Made by a program: the position numbers and the translations under genes
The notes under the pieces: model-generated
Databases searched by the model: none
What the model saw: the letters and a program-made list of their open reading frames with translations, nothing else
What the model was told of the DNA's origin: nothing
In this document: positions 1 through 10,053 of the stretch, piece after piece
Layout of the letters: every line of letters starts with the position of its first letter
Numbering within the stretch: position 1 is the stretch's first letter
Assembly (NCBI RefSeq): GCF_000772705.2
Contig: NZ_JSBW02000039.1
Coordinates: forward strand, 62,001 to 126,000
Source of the DNA: Xanthomonas vasicola
GTDB taxonomy: Bacteria; Pseudomonadota; Gammaproteobacteria; Xanthomonadales; Xanthomonadaceae
Direction of reading: 5' to 3'
Length of the DNA: 64,000 bases

Positions 1-2501
1 TGGTCAACGCCGTCGCCGATGGCGGCAGCTTTCTGGTAACGACTGGCGAAGGTGTGTACCGGCTGGGTAATGACGGTGAGCTGGTCCCCGTACTACACAG
101 CGATGCATTGGGGGGCGGTACCGTGCAGTCGGTGCTACCGGCCGGGGACGGTAGTCTGTGGATCGCGCTGCGCGATGGCGTTACACGCTATACCCCAGCG
201 ACCGGTCAGAAACAAATGCTCGCGATGCAGATTGGCACTTCCGCCACGCATCGGGTGGAGCTGATGACGCCAGGCATCAATGGCGAGTTCTGGGTTTCGA
301 TCGTGGAAGGTGGCGTACAGCGACGTGCTGCGGATGGGCGACTGCTGGCGACCTTCCACTTCGGCAGCGATCTCAGTGAAGTGGGCGGCATGGTGCAGCA
401 ACTGACGGTGCGCCCAGATGGCGCCGTCTGGGTCGCAGCCGGTGACGGTTTGTGGCTCTGGCAGGGCGAACGCTTTCGCGCTGTGATCAAGGACGCCAGT
501 CATGAAGTCTATGCGCAGGCCTTCGTTTCGCCACATGAGTTCTGGGTTGGGCGTCCCGGTGCATTGGAGCGCTACGGCTGGGACGGGCAGCAGGCACGCC
601 TGCTGGAGCGGATTGGGCACGAGCACGGTCTGCCATCTACCGAGATACGTGGTCTGGCATTAGGCGGCGCCGACACCGTATGGGCCACCACCTCGCGCGG
701 CCTGTTTGCGTACAAGCGCGGCCAGCCGCAGGTACGCCGCTTCGGTCAACGCGACGGCTTGCCAGATAGTGAGTTTTCGATGCGTCCACCGGCCATCGGT
801 TCCAATGGCCAGGTGCTGGCGCTGACGACCAGCGGCATCGTGTTATTCGATCCATCGCGGCCGTTCGCACCGGCGCCGATGGCGCGTCTAGTGATCGAGT
901 CGGTGCAGGTGCGGCGTAACGATGCCGAGCGTCCGCAGACCATTGCGCACAAGGATGCGGTGATTCTGCAGGCGCGCGATCGCGATCTGCGCATCAGTGC
1001 GCGGCTGTGGTCGTTCGTCGATCCCGCCTCCGCGCATTATCGTTATCGTGTAAATGGCTACGACGAGCGCTGGGTGGAGCAGGGCGCCAGCGGCGAGCGC
1101 GTGATCTCGCGGTTGCCACCGGGCCATTACCGCCTCGACGTGCAGGCACGTGCCGGCGATGGCGACTGGGTCGCCGCACCAGCGCTGCAAGTGGAAGTCC
1201 GGCCGCCGTGGTGGTTGAGTACGGCGGCGCAACTGGCGGCGGCAGCGCTATGCATGCTGCTGCTATCTCTGGGCATCTGGGCCAGAAAAAAACGCGTGCG
1301 GCGGCAACAGGAATGGGTGCTGGCGCGGCAACGGCAACAGCTTGCCGAGCAGGCGTCGATCGCCAAATCGCATTTCCTGGCAACGCTCGGCCACGAAGTG
1401 CGCACACCCATGACCGGCGTGCTGGGCATGAGCGAGCTGCTGCTGGCCACGCCATTGAATGCCAAGCAGCGTAGCCATGTCGATGCGATCCGCAATGCCG
1501 GCACGCATCTGCTGCGGTTGGTCAACGATGCACTGGATCTGGCGCGCATCGAAGCCGGCAAACTGGAACTGATGCAGCAGCCGTTCGATCCCGCGCAGCT
1601 CACTCAGGAACTAGCCGATTTCATGCATCCCATCGCCGACGCCCGCGGCTTGCGTTTCCAGTATCGCAATCGGTTGCCCACCCAGCTGGTCGTGTTGGGC
1701 GACGCCACGCGCGTGCGGCAGATCCTGATCAACCTGTTGGGTAATGCAATCAAGTTTGCCGAACGCGGTGAGGTGTCGCTGACCCTGAGCCAGCACGGCG
1801 AAACGCTGCGCTTCAACGTGCGCGATGCCGGGCCGGGCATCGGGCCGGAACAGCAGAAGCGCTTGTTTCAGCGTTTCGAGCAAGGCGAGGGCGCGCGCAC
1901 CAGCTCGCGTTACGGCGGCAGTGGGCTGGGCCTAGCGATCTGTCAGGAACTCACCGTGGCGATGAAAGGCCAAATCCGCGTGCGTAGCCGGCTCGGCATC
2001 GGCACCCAATTCTCTGTGGACCTGCCCTTGCCGGTCGATCGCTCCGGCACGCGTATCGCCACCGGCCAGGTGCAGGCGCTTGCAGGTGAGACGCTGCGCA
2101 TCTTGCTGGTGGAAGACGACCCGACCGTGGCTGAGGTAATCAGCGGCCTGTTGATCAATCGAGGCCATCGCGCGGTGCATGCCGCGCATGGGCTGGCGGC
2201 ATTGTCGGAAGCGGTGGACGGCGGTTTCGACGTCGCGCTACTGGATTTGGATCTCCCCGGGCTGGACGGCTTCGCCCTGGCATCGCAACTACGCCAGCTC
2301 GGTCACCGCTTTCCGCTGCTGGCAGTCACGGCACGCGCCGACAGCGCCGCCGAAACCCAGGCGCAGGCAGCCGGCTTCGACGGATTCCTGCGCAAGCCGG
2401 TCACCGCGGATTTGCTGGTGGAAGCGATCGCGGCTGCGCGCGATGTGGCAAATACATGCCCGATAGTCGCTGATGGCACTGCATCAGGCGGATTTCAGTG
2501 A
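1..2501 (+). CDS. Hybrid sensor histidine kinase (5' partial), propeller/Y_Y_Y type
   Basis: The open frame runs in from the left edge (first complete codon at base 3), so the N-terminus, signal peptide and first propeller repeats lie outside the window. Seen: two-component-regulator propeller-like repeats (LWIALRDG, VWATTSRGLF), a Y_Y_Y-type domain at nt 880-1200, a transmembrane segment at about residues 408-430 counted from base 3, HisKA with the phospho-accepting His near residue 464 (HEVRTPMTGVLG), a HATPase domain with N, G1 and G2 boxes (NLLGNAIKF, DAGPGIG, GSGLGLAI), and a C-terminal receiver with Asp near residue 748 (LLDLDLPGLDG). This is a one-component-like sensor that phosphorylates its own receiver; the DNA-binding output, if any, is elsewhere. 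Its stop overlaps a GTG in the frame of the next kinase. The ligand is unknown; periplasmic carbohydrate sensing is typical of the family but is not shown here. Confidence 0.9.
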   Translation, partial: VNAVADGGSFLVTTGEGVYRLGNDGELVPVLHSDALGGGTVQSVLPAGDGSLWIALRDGVTRYTPATGQKQMLAMQIGTSATHRVELMTPGINGEFWVSIVEGGVQRRAADGRLLATFHFGSDLSEVGGMVQQLTVRPDGAVWVAAGDGLWLWQGERFRAVIKDASHEVYAQAFVSPHEFWVGRPGALERYGWDGQQARLLERIGHEHGLPSTEIRGLALGGADTVWATTSRGLFAYKRGQPQVRRFGQRDGLPDSEFSMRPPAIGSNGQVLALTTSGIVLFDPSRPFAPAPMARLVIESVQVRRNDAERPQTIAHKDAVILQARDRDLRISARLWSFVDPASAHYRYRVNGYDERWVEQGASGERVISRLPPGHYRLDVQARAGDGDWVAAPALQVEVRPPWWLSTAAQLAAAALCMLLLSLGIWARKKRVRRQQEWVLARQRQQLAEQASIAKSHFLATLGHEVRTPMTGVLGMSELLLATPLNAKQRSHVDAIRNAGTHLLRLVNDALDLARIEAGKLELMQQPFDPAQLTQELADFMHPIADARGLRFQYRNRLPTQLVVLGDATRVRQILINLLGNAIKFAERGEVSLTLSQHGETLRFNVRDAGPGIGPEQQKRLFQRFEQGEGARTSSRYGGSGLGLAICQELTVAMKGQIRVRSRLGIGTQFSVDLPLPVDRSGTRIATGQVQALAGETLRILLVEDDPTVAEVISGLLINRGHRAVHAAHGLAALSEAVDGGFDVALLDLDLPGLDGFALASQLRQLGHRFPLLAVTARADSAAETQAQAAGFDGFLRKPVTADLLVEAIAAARDVANTCPIVADGTASGGFQ

Positions 2502-2566
2502 GGCAATGCATGCTTGCTCACGCACGGCGCGCGCCGCACTATGCGGCGACCTGCAGTGAAATTTTT

Positions 2567-5500
2567 ATGTCACGCCTACGTCTTTGTCCCGCTTTCGGTC
2601 GCCACCTTGCTGCAATGTGGTTGGTTCTATTGATCACCGCGGTGCCCGTGCTTGCCTCCGCGGCAGTGCCAACCACTCCTGTACCGGTCCAACTCACTGT
2701 GGCCGACGGTCTTCCGTCCAACACAGTGAACGACTTTGCCGAGGACAAAAATGGCTACCTATGGCTGGCAACTGCCGATGGCCTGGCCCGGTTCGATGGG
2801 CGAAGTTATCGCATCTGGCGAATGGAGGACGGGCTGACAGACAATTTTGTCTGGGCTTTAAAAGTCGATGCCGACGACGGGCTATGGGTCGGCTTCGATA
2901 ATGGTGGCGTGGGTGTTCTGGATCCTAAGCAGCGTGCATTCAAGCGTTTGGAGAGCGCGCAGTTTCCTGAGCTTAGGCGCATCACCGTATGGGCGATCGC
3001 GCAGACGCCCGATGGCGATCTATGGTTTGGAACGGCAAGAAACGGGCTTTATCGCCGGCGGCCGGATGGCCGAATGCAGCACTTTATATCTGTGGCGGAT
3101 GATTTACATGGTTTGCCGGGGAATAATGTCAGTTCCTTACAGGTCACGCCGGACGGATCGCTGTGGATCGGCGGTAACTCAGGCGTTGCGCGCTGGACAG
3201 GGAAGAGCTTTGAGCGTGTGCGATTGGCTGGGGGCGTACAAGCTGTCAACGGAATGCGGCTTGATTCGCACGGAATTCTCTGGATTACTGATACGAATTA
3301 TCACCTATATCAGTTGAATTCACGAGGGCAGTTTGTAACGCAGCCTTGGCATAAAAACGAAAAAGATCGACGTGTTTTAGGTATGTTGTTGCGTGATCGT
3401 GTTGGACGCTATTGGTTGGATACGATGGCGGGTTTGGGGGTCTCGGATGGAAAAAATGTCGTTAATGTGCCGATTTACAGCCTCTCGGCGCATGGGCTTG
3501 TAAAGCCTAGCTGGTCAAGTGCATACCAGGATCGCGAGGGTGGGGTATGGTTCGCTAGCCTTAATGGTGGTCTTTGGCATTTACCTCCTAACTGGAGCAC
3601 CTTTGCGGTACTGTCTTATCACGCAGATGATCGGCAATCGATTTCCAATCCTATCGTAAATATTTCGGCAGTTTCTGCATCTGGTGGAATGTGGATTGCC
3701 GGGACGCGTGGCGTTCTTGAGCGCTTGAATCCAGCTAATGGGGCGCTTGAACGTCATCTGCAGCCAATTTATGAATTGCGCTGGCCAACGTCTCTGATTG
3801 AAAGCAAAAGCGGATACGTCTGGATAGGGCTGCCTTATTCGCTTGTCCGCTATGATCCTCGTACTAAGCAGCGGAAACGCTGGCCGCTTTCTACCAACTC
3901 GGCATCGGTGGGTTACGACAGTCCAGAACGCCTGGCAATGGATGCACAGGACCGGCTGTGGATTTACACAACTAATACCGGAGTGCAGATTCGCGATGAA
4001 GAGGGACGACTGATTCGAGAAATAGCACAAGGCACTCATGGCCTTGATACGTCGAACGTCTATGACCTTAGGCTTGGTCCCGATGGGGAAATGTGGCTAG
4101 CCAGCTCAACTGGCTTGAGGCGCTGGGATCCAAAAGCAAACACTTTTGTCACGGTACAAGGCGCGCCTTCCTCAGCGAATTATGTAGTCGGTTTCACCGA
4201 CTCAGGTGTCGTATGGATCGGACTGATGGGCGAGCTGCGGCGCTATCTCTGGGATGGCACGAGCCTTACCCATCTGGACACCATTGGCGGAGCGCAGGAT
4301 TTCCCCATGGTGGCACCGAACGGGCTTGTAGTAGATGCCGCGGGCGTGGCCTGGGTGTCGAGTGCGCGCGGTTTGATCAGGGTGGACCCCGCTAGCAAAA
4401 TGGTGCGGATCTACGGGGTGCATGACGGGCTTCCCAATCAAGAATTTCTGGGAGGCACGCTTGTCCAAGCAACGGGTGGGCAGATTCTAGGCGGGACGCC
4501 TGATGGTGTTGTGCTGTTTGATCCAGCCCAAATGCGTCCTAATACACGCCAACCACCCCTGTTGATTGAGCGTGTGGGGATACGTCGTGGCGAGCGCGGA
4601 CTGGATGTGACCGGCGTGGAGCCGCTACAACTGCAGGACGGCGATCGCGACCTGCATATCGTGGCGCGAATGCCCACGTTCACCAATCCCGAATCGACAA
4701 GTTATCGCTTCCGTTTGAGCGGCTACGACCCGGATTGGATCGATGTGGGACCCAGTGGCGAACGCTTGTTCTCCCGCCTGCCAGCCGGTCGTTACACGCT
4801 GGAAGTGCAGGGGCGCACTGCCGACGGTATCTGGTCGGCAAGCCAGACTTTGCGTTTTCAGGTGCTGCCAGCATGGTGGCTCTCGCCGTGGGGTTTGAGC
4901 GTGCTGGCCTTGCTGACCTTGTGCATGATTGCTGCGGCCATCTTGTTGTACCGCCGTCGCCTGCGTCGCTTGACTGCCTGGCAGCTGGCGGTGCACAAAC
5001 AGGAATTGGCCGAGCAGGCGTCTTTGGCCAAGACCCGATTCCTCGCAACGCTCGGCCACGAAGTGCGAACGCCGATGACCGGCGTTTTAGGTATGAGCGA
5101 ACTACTGCTCAAGACGTCGTTGGATACCAAACAACGCAGTTACACCGATTCCATCCGCCGCGCGGGCGCGCATCTACTACGGCTGGTCAATGATGCGTTG
5201 GATCTGGCGCGCATCGAATCCGGCCGTCTGGAACTGGATCTGCAGCCATTTTCGGTGCGTCAGCTCTTGGCCGAAATCGAAGCGTTGATGGCGCCATTGG
5301 CACAGGAACGCGGCCTGCGTTTCAGCCTGGAAATCGGATTGCTCGGCGACATCACCGCCAGCGGCGATTGCACCCGCATCCGGCAGATCTTGCTCAACCT
5401 GCTCAATAACGCGATCAAATTCACCGAGCGTGGCGTGGTCGGTTTGAAGTTGACGACGCTCGGTTCCTATCAAGGGCTGCGCTTTGAAGTGGCCGACACA

Positions 5501-6130
5501 GGGCCCGGCATCAATGCCGAACAGAAAGTGCGCCTATTCCAGCGCTTCGAGCAGGGCGATGGTGCCAGAACCACCTCACGCTACGGCGGCAGTGGTCTGG
5601 GGTTGGCGATCTGCCAGGAGCTGGCGATGGCCATGGGCGGGCATATCGAGGTGATCAGCCGGCTCGGTTCGGGGACGCGCGTTGTGGTGGATCTGCCGCT
5701 GCGTTGGGTGACCTCCAATGCCACACTCGATGGCGAGCCAACGCCTGCCGATATGGCCGTCGAACCGCAGCGTATCTTGCTGGTGGAAGATGACCCGATC
5801 ATTGCGGAGGTCATCATCGGCCTATTGCGCTCCCAGGGGCATTCGGTCGTGCATGCGCCGCACGGCCTGGCGGCGTTGACCGAGGCGGCCGACAACACTT
5901 TCGATCTGGCATTGCTGGATCTGGATCTGCCTGGGCTGGATGGTTTTGCGTTAGCGCGGCAACTGCGCGTGTTCGGCTACGAGATGCCGTTGATCGCCGT
6001 GACCGCACGCTCCGATGAAGCCGCCGAACCGAATGCAGAGGAAGCAGGCTTCGATAGTTTCCTGCGTAAGCCACTTACCGGCGACATGCTGGCCGACACC
6101 ATTGCCGAGGCGTTACGCGGCAAGCGATAA
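2567..6130 (+). CDS. Hybrid sensor histidine kinase, second tandem copy
   Basis: 1187 residues from ATG 2567. This start is chosen because a signal peptide (MSRLRLCPAFG.., hydrophobic stretch ending near ASAAVP) begins there; a longer in-frame GTG at 2498 would overlap the upstream gene and add an unlikely 23-residue leader. Order: signal peptide, about 12-14 propeller repeats (DGLPSNTV, GYLWLATADGL, GDLWFGTA), Y_Y_Y domain, TM, HisKA with His near 831, HATPase, receiver with Asp near 1118. The sensor half (about nt 2700-4600) is visibly AT-richer and more divergent than its neighbour, whereas from about nt 4640 the sequence is almost identical to the third copy, including runs of about 50 identical bases. 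That mosaic suggests gene conversion of the kinase half or replacement of the sensor half. Confidence 0.92.
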   Translation: MSRLRLCPAFGRHLAAMWLVLLITAVPVLASAAVPTTPVPVQLTVADGLPSNTVNDFAEDKNGYLWLATADGLARFDGRSYRIWRMEDGLTDNFVWALKVDADDGLWVGFDNGGVGVLDPKQRAFKRLESAQFPELRRITVWAIAQTPDGDLWFGTARNGLYRRRPDGRMQHFISVADDLHGLPGNNVSSLQVTPDGSLWIGGNSGVARWTGKSFERVRLAGGVQAVNGMRLDSHGILWITDTNYHLYQLNSRGQFVTQPWHKNEKDRRVLGMLLRDRVGRYWLDTMAGLGVSDGKNVVNVPIYSLSAHGLVKPSWSSAYQDREGGVWFASLNGGLWHLPPNWSTFAVLSYHADDRQSISNPIVNISAVSASGGMWIAGTRGVLERLNPANGALERHLQPIYELRWPTSLIESKSGYVWIGLPYSLVRYDPRTKQRKRWPLSTNSASVGYDSPERLAMDAQDRLWIYTTNTGVQIRDEEGRLIREIAQGTHGLDTSNVYDLRLGPDGEMWLASSTGLRRWDPKANTFVTVQGAPSSANYVVGFTDSGVVWIGLMGELRRYLWDGTSLTHLDTIGGAQDFPMVAPNGLVVDAAGVAWVSSARGLIRVDPASKMVRIYGVHDGLPNQEFLGGTLVQATGGQILGGTPDGVVLFDPAQMRPNTRQPPLLIERVGIRRGERGLDVTGVEPLQLQDGDRDLHIVARMPTFTNPESTSYRFRLSGYDPDWIDVGPSGERLFSRLPAGRYTLEVQGRTADGIWSASQTLRFQVLPAWWLSPWGLSVLALLTLCMIAAAILLYRRRLRRLTAWQLAVHKQELAEQASLAKTRFLATLGHEVRTPMTGVLGMSELLLKTSLDTKQRSYTDSIRRAGAHLLRLVNDALDLARIESGRLELDLQPFSVRQLLAEIEALMAPLAQERGLRFSLEIGLLGDITASGDCTRIRQILLNLLNNAIKFTERGVVGLKLTTLGSYQGLRFEVADTGPGINAEQKVRLFQRFEQGDGARTTSRYGGSGLGLAICQELAMAMGGHIEVISRLGSGTRVVVDLPLRWVTSNATLDGEPTPADMAVEPQRILLVEDDPIIAEVIIGLLRSQGHSVVHAPHGLAALTEAADNTFDLALLDLDLPGLDGFALARQLRVFGYEMPLIAVTARSDEAAEPNAEEAGFDSFLRKPLTGDMLADTIAEALRGKR

Positions 6131-6435
6131 CATGCTGTGCGGATGCCTTGTCATCAACGCTAGCGCTAACTGGGCGGCATGCGGTGCGCTCCTTCAGCCG
6201 CGGGCTGTCGAACCGCGATGCAGCTCGTGATGATGTCGAAAGGCCAGACGGTGGTCTCAGTGAAATGCGCGGTTGGGCTCGCTGTTCGCGACCACTGCGG
6301 CATGGAGCGGCTTACCAATGACGCGACCGCAACCTCTTGAAAGCAGAGCGCAGACGCAGCCGCACGCACAGCTGCGGGCTTGCCCGCACCGCGTGTGGCC
6401 CGCACTATGCGCCGACGTGTTGTGAAGTTGATCCG
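6131..6435. other. Intergenic region upstream of third kinase
   Basis: About 300 bp without a supported gene. The last 60 bp repeat the leader found before the second kinase (compare 2530-2566 with 6385-6430), indicating that the duplication unit included the promoter-proximal leader. No clear terminator or operator was seen. Confidence 0.5.
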
Positions 6436-9400
6436 GTGCGCCTTCTATCCCGCTTGCCCCATTGGCTACTCGTTGTGCTCTGGGTGTGCCTGTGTCTGGC
6501 AGTGCTTCCAGTGCAGGCGCGTACGCCAGCGACACCGGTGCCCATCCAGCTGACGATCGCCGACGGGCTGCCGTCCGATACGATCAATCAATTGGCCGAA
6601 GACAAGCAGGGGTATCTGTGGCTTGCCAGCGATGACGGGTTGGCCAGATTCGATGGCCGCAACTACCGCATCTGGCGGATGGAAGATGGCCTGACCAGCA
6701 ATGTCGTCTGGACCATCTGTGTCGATGCCCATGATCGGGTGTGGATGGGCTTCGAGGATGGCGGCGTTGGCTATCTGGAAGCGAACACGCGCACGTTCAA
6801 GCGGCTGGAAGACCCACATTTCCCGGAATTGCGCGACGCCACCTTGTGGTCATTGGCACAAACGCCAGACGGCGATATCTGGATCGGCACTGCCAAGCAA
6901 GGCCTCTATCGGTACCGTCCCGACGGACGCATGCAGCACTTTTCTGCTAAAGCCGGTGATCCGGCGAGCTTGCCGTCCGACAACGTCGTCGGTCTTGAGG
7001 TTGCGCCCGACGGCGCGCTGTGGATCGGCACCTGGGGCGGGCTGGTGCACTGGGATGGTCGACGCCTGGAGCGCGTACCGCTGCCCGGCCCGTCCCAGGC
7101 AGTCAACCGGTTGTACAAGGAGCCCGACGGCAAGGTGCTATGGGTTGCCGATTTTGATGGCAATACGGTCCAGTTCAACACTGTTGGGCCGCACACGCCT
7201 CGTCCCTGGCACAGCCTCACGGCCAAGCCGCAGGTCAAAGGCGTGCTGTTGCGCGATCGGGTTGGGCGCTATTGGCTGGATACCGACACCGGCCTCGGGA
7301 TGAGCGCCGGCGGCGGCGCCGTCGAACGCGTGCCGGTCTACAGTTTTTCAGCGCACGGTCTGGTCAACCGGAATTGGATTACCGCTTACGAGGACCGCGA
7401 GGGAGGACTGTGGTTCGCCAGTCTGGAGGGTGGCCTGTGGCATCTGCCCCCGCGTTGGGACACCTTCGCGCTGTTCTCGCACCGCGCGGATGACCCGCAA
7501 TCTCTCGCCAATGCCTCGGTCGTTGCGACAGCGCCTTCGCGCACGGGCGGCATCTGGCTGGTCGGTACACGCGGTGCGCTGGAGCACTTCGATCCAGTTA
7601 CAGGCCGCATCGAGCGACATCTGGCCCCGGTCGATCCAGAGCGCGTTCCCGACACCGTCATTGAAAGCAAACTGGGGACTGTCTGGATCGGTGTACAGGG
7701 CACGCTGGTTCGCTACGATCCGCGAACACGCCAGGTCAAGCGTTGGCCGCTGCTCAAGCACCTGCAACATCCCGCAGCCGACCCCGAGATCGCGGGCAGG
7801 CCTGGCAGGATGGCCGAAGATGCACAAGGACGCATCTGGGTCGCACTGCTGACGCATGGGGTGCAACTGTGGAGCGGCGAGGGCCAACTGCTCAGAACGA
7901 TTGACTATGGAAGCCACGGGCTGAAAGCGCTGACCGTGCTGGATATGCGGATCGGGCCGGATGGTCAGATCTGGCTGAGCAACAACGCCGGGCTTTGGCG
8001 ATGGGACCCACATGCCGACCAGTTCGTTGCCGTGCGTGGTGTGCCGTCCATGCCAACCTATGTGTTTCGCCAGGGCGATGGTGGCATCGTCTGGGTCGGG
8101 TTGGCCGGAGAGCTCCAGCGCTATCTCTGGGACGGCAAGCAGCTCACGCTTCTGGATAACGTGGGGAAGGACCAGGAATTTCCGATGGTGTCACCGACCG
8201 GTCTGGTGGTCGATGCCGGCGGCGTGGCCTGGGTTTCCAGTCATCGTGGCCTGATTCGGGTCGACCCCGGCAGCAAGCTGGTGCGTGTGTACGACGTGCA
8301 CGATGGGCTTCCCAGCTCGCCCCTGCAGGTGGCGACCTTGGTGCAGGCAAACACGGGGCAGATCCTGGGCGGCACATCCGATGGCATTGTGGTGTTCGAT
8401 CCGGCCACGATGCGTCCGAATCTGCGTCGACCGCGGCTGTTAATCGAACGCGTCAGCCTGCGACGCGGTGAGCGCGAGCTGGATGTCACCGGCAAGACCC
8501 CGCTGCAAGTGCAGGACGGCGATCGCGACCTGCATATCGTGGCGCGAATGCCCACGTTCACCAACCCCGAATCGACGAGTTACCGCTTCCGTTTGAGCGG
8601 CTACGACCCGGACTGGGTCGATGTGAGCTCCACGGGCGAGCGCCTGTTTTCACGCCTGCCTTCAGGTCATTACACATTGGAAGTGCAGGGACGCACGGCC
8701 GATGGCATTTGGTCGGCCAGCCAGACGCTGCGTTTCCAGGTATTGCCGCCGTGGTGGCTGTCACCGTGGGGCTTGAGCTTGCTGGCCTTGCTGACCTTGT
8801 GCGTGATTGCCGCGGCCATCTTGCTGTATCGGCGCCGGCTGCGTCGCTTGACTGCCTGGCAGCTGGCAGTGCACAAGCAGGAACTGGCCGAGCAGGCGTC
8901 TTTGGCCAAGACGCGATTCCTGGCAACGCTTGGCCACGAAGTGCGTACGCCGATGACCGGCGTGTTGGGCATGAGCGAATTGCTGCTCAAGACCTCGCAA
9001 GATGCCACGCAGCGCAGCTATACCGAATCGATCCGTCGCGCGGGTGCGCACTTGTTGCGGCTGGTCAACGATGCGCTGGATCTGGCCCGCATCGAATCGG
9101 GCCGGCTGGAACTGGATTTCGAGCCATTTTCGGTGCGTCAACTCGTGGCCGAAGTCGAAGCGCTGATGGCACCGTTGGCGCAGGAACGCGGCCTGCGTTT
9201 CAGCCTGGAAGTCGGGCTGCTCGGCGACATCACCGCCAGCGGTGATTCCACCCGCATCCGGCAGATTCTGCTCAATCTGCTCAATAACGCGATCAAATTC
9301 ACCGAGCGCGGCGTGGTCGGTTTGAAGTTGACCACGCTCGGCTCCTATCAAGGCCTGCGTTTTGAAGTGGCCGACACGGGCCCGGGCATCAATGCCGAAC

Positions 9401-10023
9401 AGAAGGCGCGCCTGTTCCAGCGCTTCGAGCAGGGCGATGGCGCCAGAACCACCTCCCGCTACGGCGGCAGTGGTCTGGGGTTGGCGATCTGCCAGGAGCT
9501 GGCGATGGCGATGGGCGGGCATATCGAAGTGATCAGCCGGCTGGGTGCGGGGACCCGCTTTGTGGTGGATCTGCCGCTGCGCTGGGTGGCATCCAATGCA
9601 CCGCTGGGCGGCGAAGTGGCGCATGCCGGCAACGCGGTCGAACCGCAGCGCATCCTGCTGGTGGAAGACGACGCAACCATCGCGGAGGTCATTATCGGCT
9701 TGTTGCGTGCGCAGGGGCATTCGGTCGTGCATGCACCGCACGGCCTGGCGGCGTTGACCGAGGCGGCCGACAATGCCTTCGATCTGGCGTTGCTGGATCT
9801 GGATTTGCCCGGGCTGGATGGTTTCGCCTTGGCGCGGCAACTGCGCGTGTTCGGCTACGAGATGCCGTTGATTGCCGTGACTGCACGCTCCGATGAAGCC
9901 GCCGAACCGAACGCACTGGAAGCCGGCTTCAACAGCTTCCTGCGCAAGCCGCTCACCGGCGATATGTTGGCCGACACCATCGCCGAGGCGCTGCGGCGTG
10001 CGAGCCCGCGCGACGGTATCTAG
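6436..10023 (+). CDS. Hybrid sensor histidine kinase, third tandem copy
   Basis: 1195 residues from GTG 6436, where the signal peptide begins (VRLLSRLPHWLLVVLWVC.., cleavage near VQARTP). An upstream in-frame ATG at 6337 only adds a low-complexity leader, and the DNA just before 6436 resembles the stretch before the start of the second copy (GCACTATGCGSCGACSTG), which supports a shared leader rather than coding sequence. Domains as in the neighbours: propeller repeats, Y_Y_Y, TM, HisKA His near 834, HATPase, receiver Asp near 1121. Codon use is typical high-GC Xanthomonas throughout, unlike copy 2. Three adjacent paralogues with different sensor halves and shared signalling halves point to an expanded sensing array feeding similar output chemistry. 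Confidence 0.92.
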   Translation: MRLLSRLPHWLLVVLWVCLCLAVLPVQARTPATPVPIQLTIADGLPSDTINQLAEDKQGYLWLASDDGLARFDGRNYRIWRMEDGLTSNVVWTICVDAHDRVWMGFEDGGVGYLEANTRTFKRLEDPHFPELRDATLWSLAQTPDGDIWIGTAKQGLYRYRPDGRMQHFSAKAGDPASLPSDNVVGLEVAPDGALWIGTWGGLVHWDGRRLERVPLPGPSQAVNRLYKEPDGKVLWVADFDGNTVQFNTVGPHTPRPWHSLTAKPQVKGVLLRDRVGRYWLDTDTGLGMSAGGGAVERVPVYSFSAHGLVNRNWITAYEDREGGLWFASLEGGLWHLPPRWDTFALFSHRADDPQSLANASVVATAPSRTGGIWLVGTRGALEHFDPVTGRIERHLAPVDPERVPDTVIESKLGTVWIGVQGTLVRYDPRTRQVKRWPLLKHLQHPAADPEIAGRPGRMAEDAQGRIWVALLTHGVQLWSGEGQLLRTIDYGSHGLKALTVLDMRIGPDGQIWLSNNAGLWRWDPHADQFVAVRGVPSMPTYVFRQGDGGIVWVGLAGELQRYLWDGKQLTLLDNVGKDQEFPMVSPTGLVVDAGGVAWVSSHRGLIRVDPGSKLVRVYDVHDGLPSSPLQVATLVQANTGQILGGTSDGIVVFDPATMRPNLRRPRLLIERVSLRRGERELDVTGKTPLQVQDGDRDLHIVARMPTFTNPESTSYRFRLSGYDPDWVDVSSTGERLFSRLPSGHYTLEVQGRTADGIWSASQTLRFQVLPPWWLSPWGLSLLALLTLCVIAAAILLYRRRLRRLTAWQLAVHKQELAEQASLAKTRFLATLGHEVRTPMTGVLGMSELLLKTSQDATQRSYTESIRRAGAHLLRLVNDALDLARIESGRLELDFEPFSVRQLVAEVEALMAPLAQERGLRFSLEVGLLGDITASGDSTRIRQILLNLLNNAIKFTERGVVGLKLTTLGSYQGLRFEVADTGPGINAEQKARLFQRFEQGDGARTTSRYGGSGLGLAICQELAMAMGGHIEVISRLGAGTRFVVDLPLRWVASNAPLGGEVAHAGNAVEPQRILLVEDDATIAEVIIGLLRAQGHSVVHAPHGLAALTEAADNAFDLALLDLDLPGLDGFALARQLRVFGYEMPLIAVTARSDEAAEPNALEAGFNSFLRKPLTGDMLADTIAEALRRASPRDGI

Positions 10024-10053
10024 CCGCTACGGACACGTGACGGTGCGCTGCCG

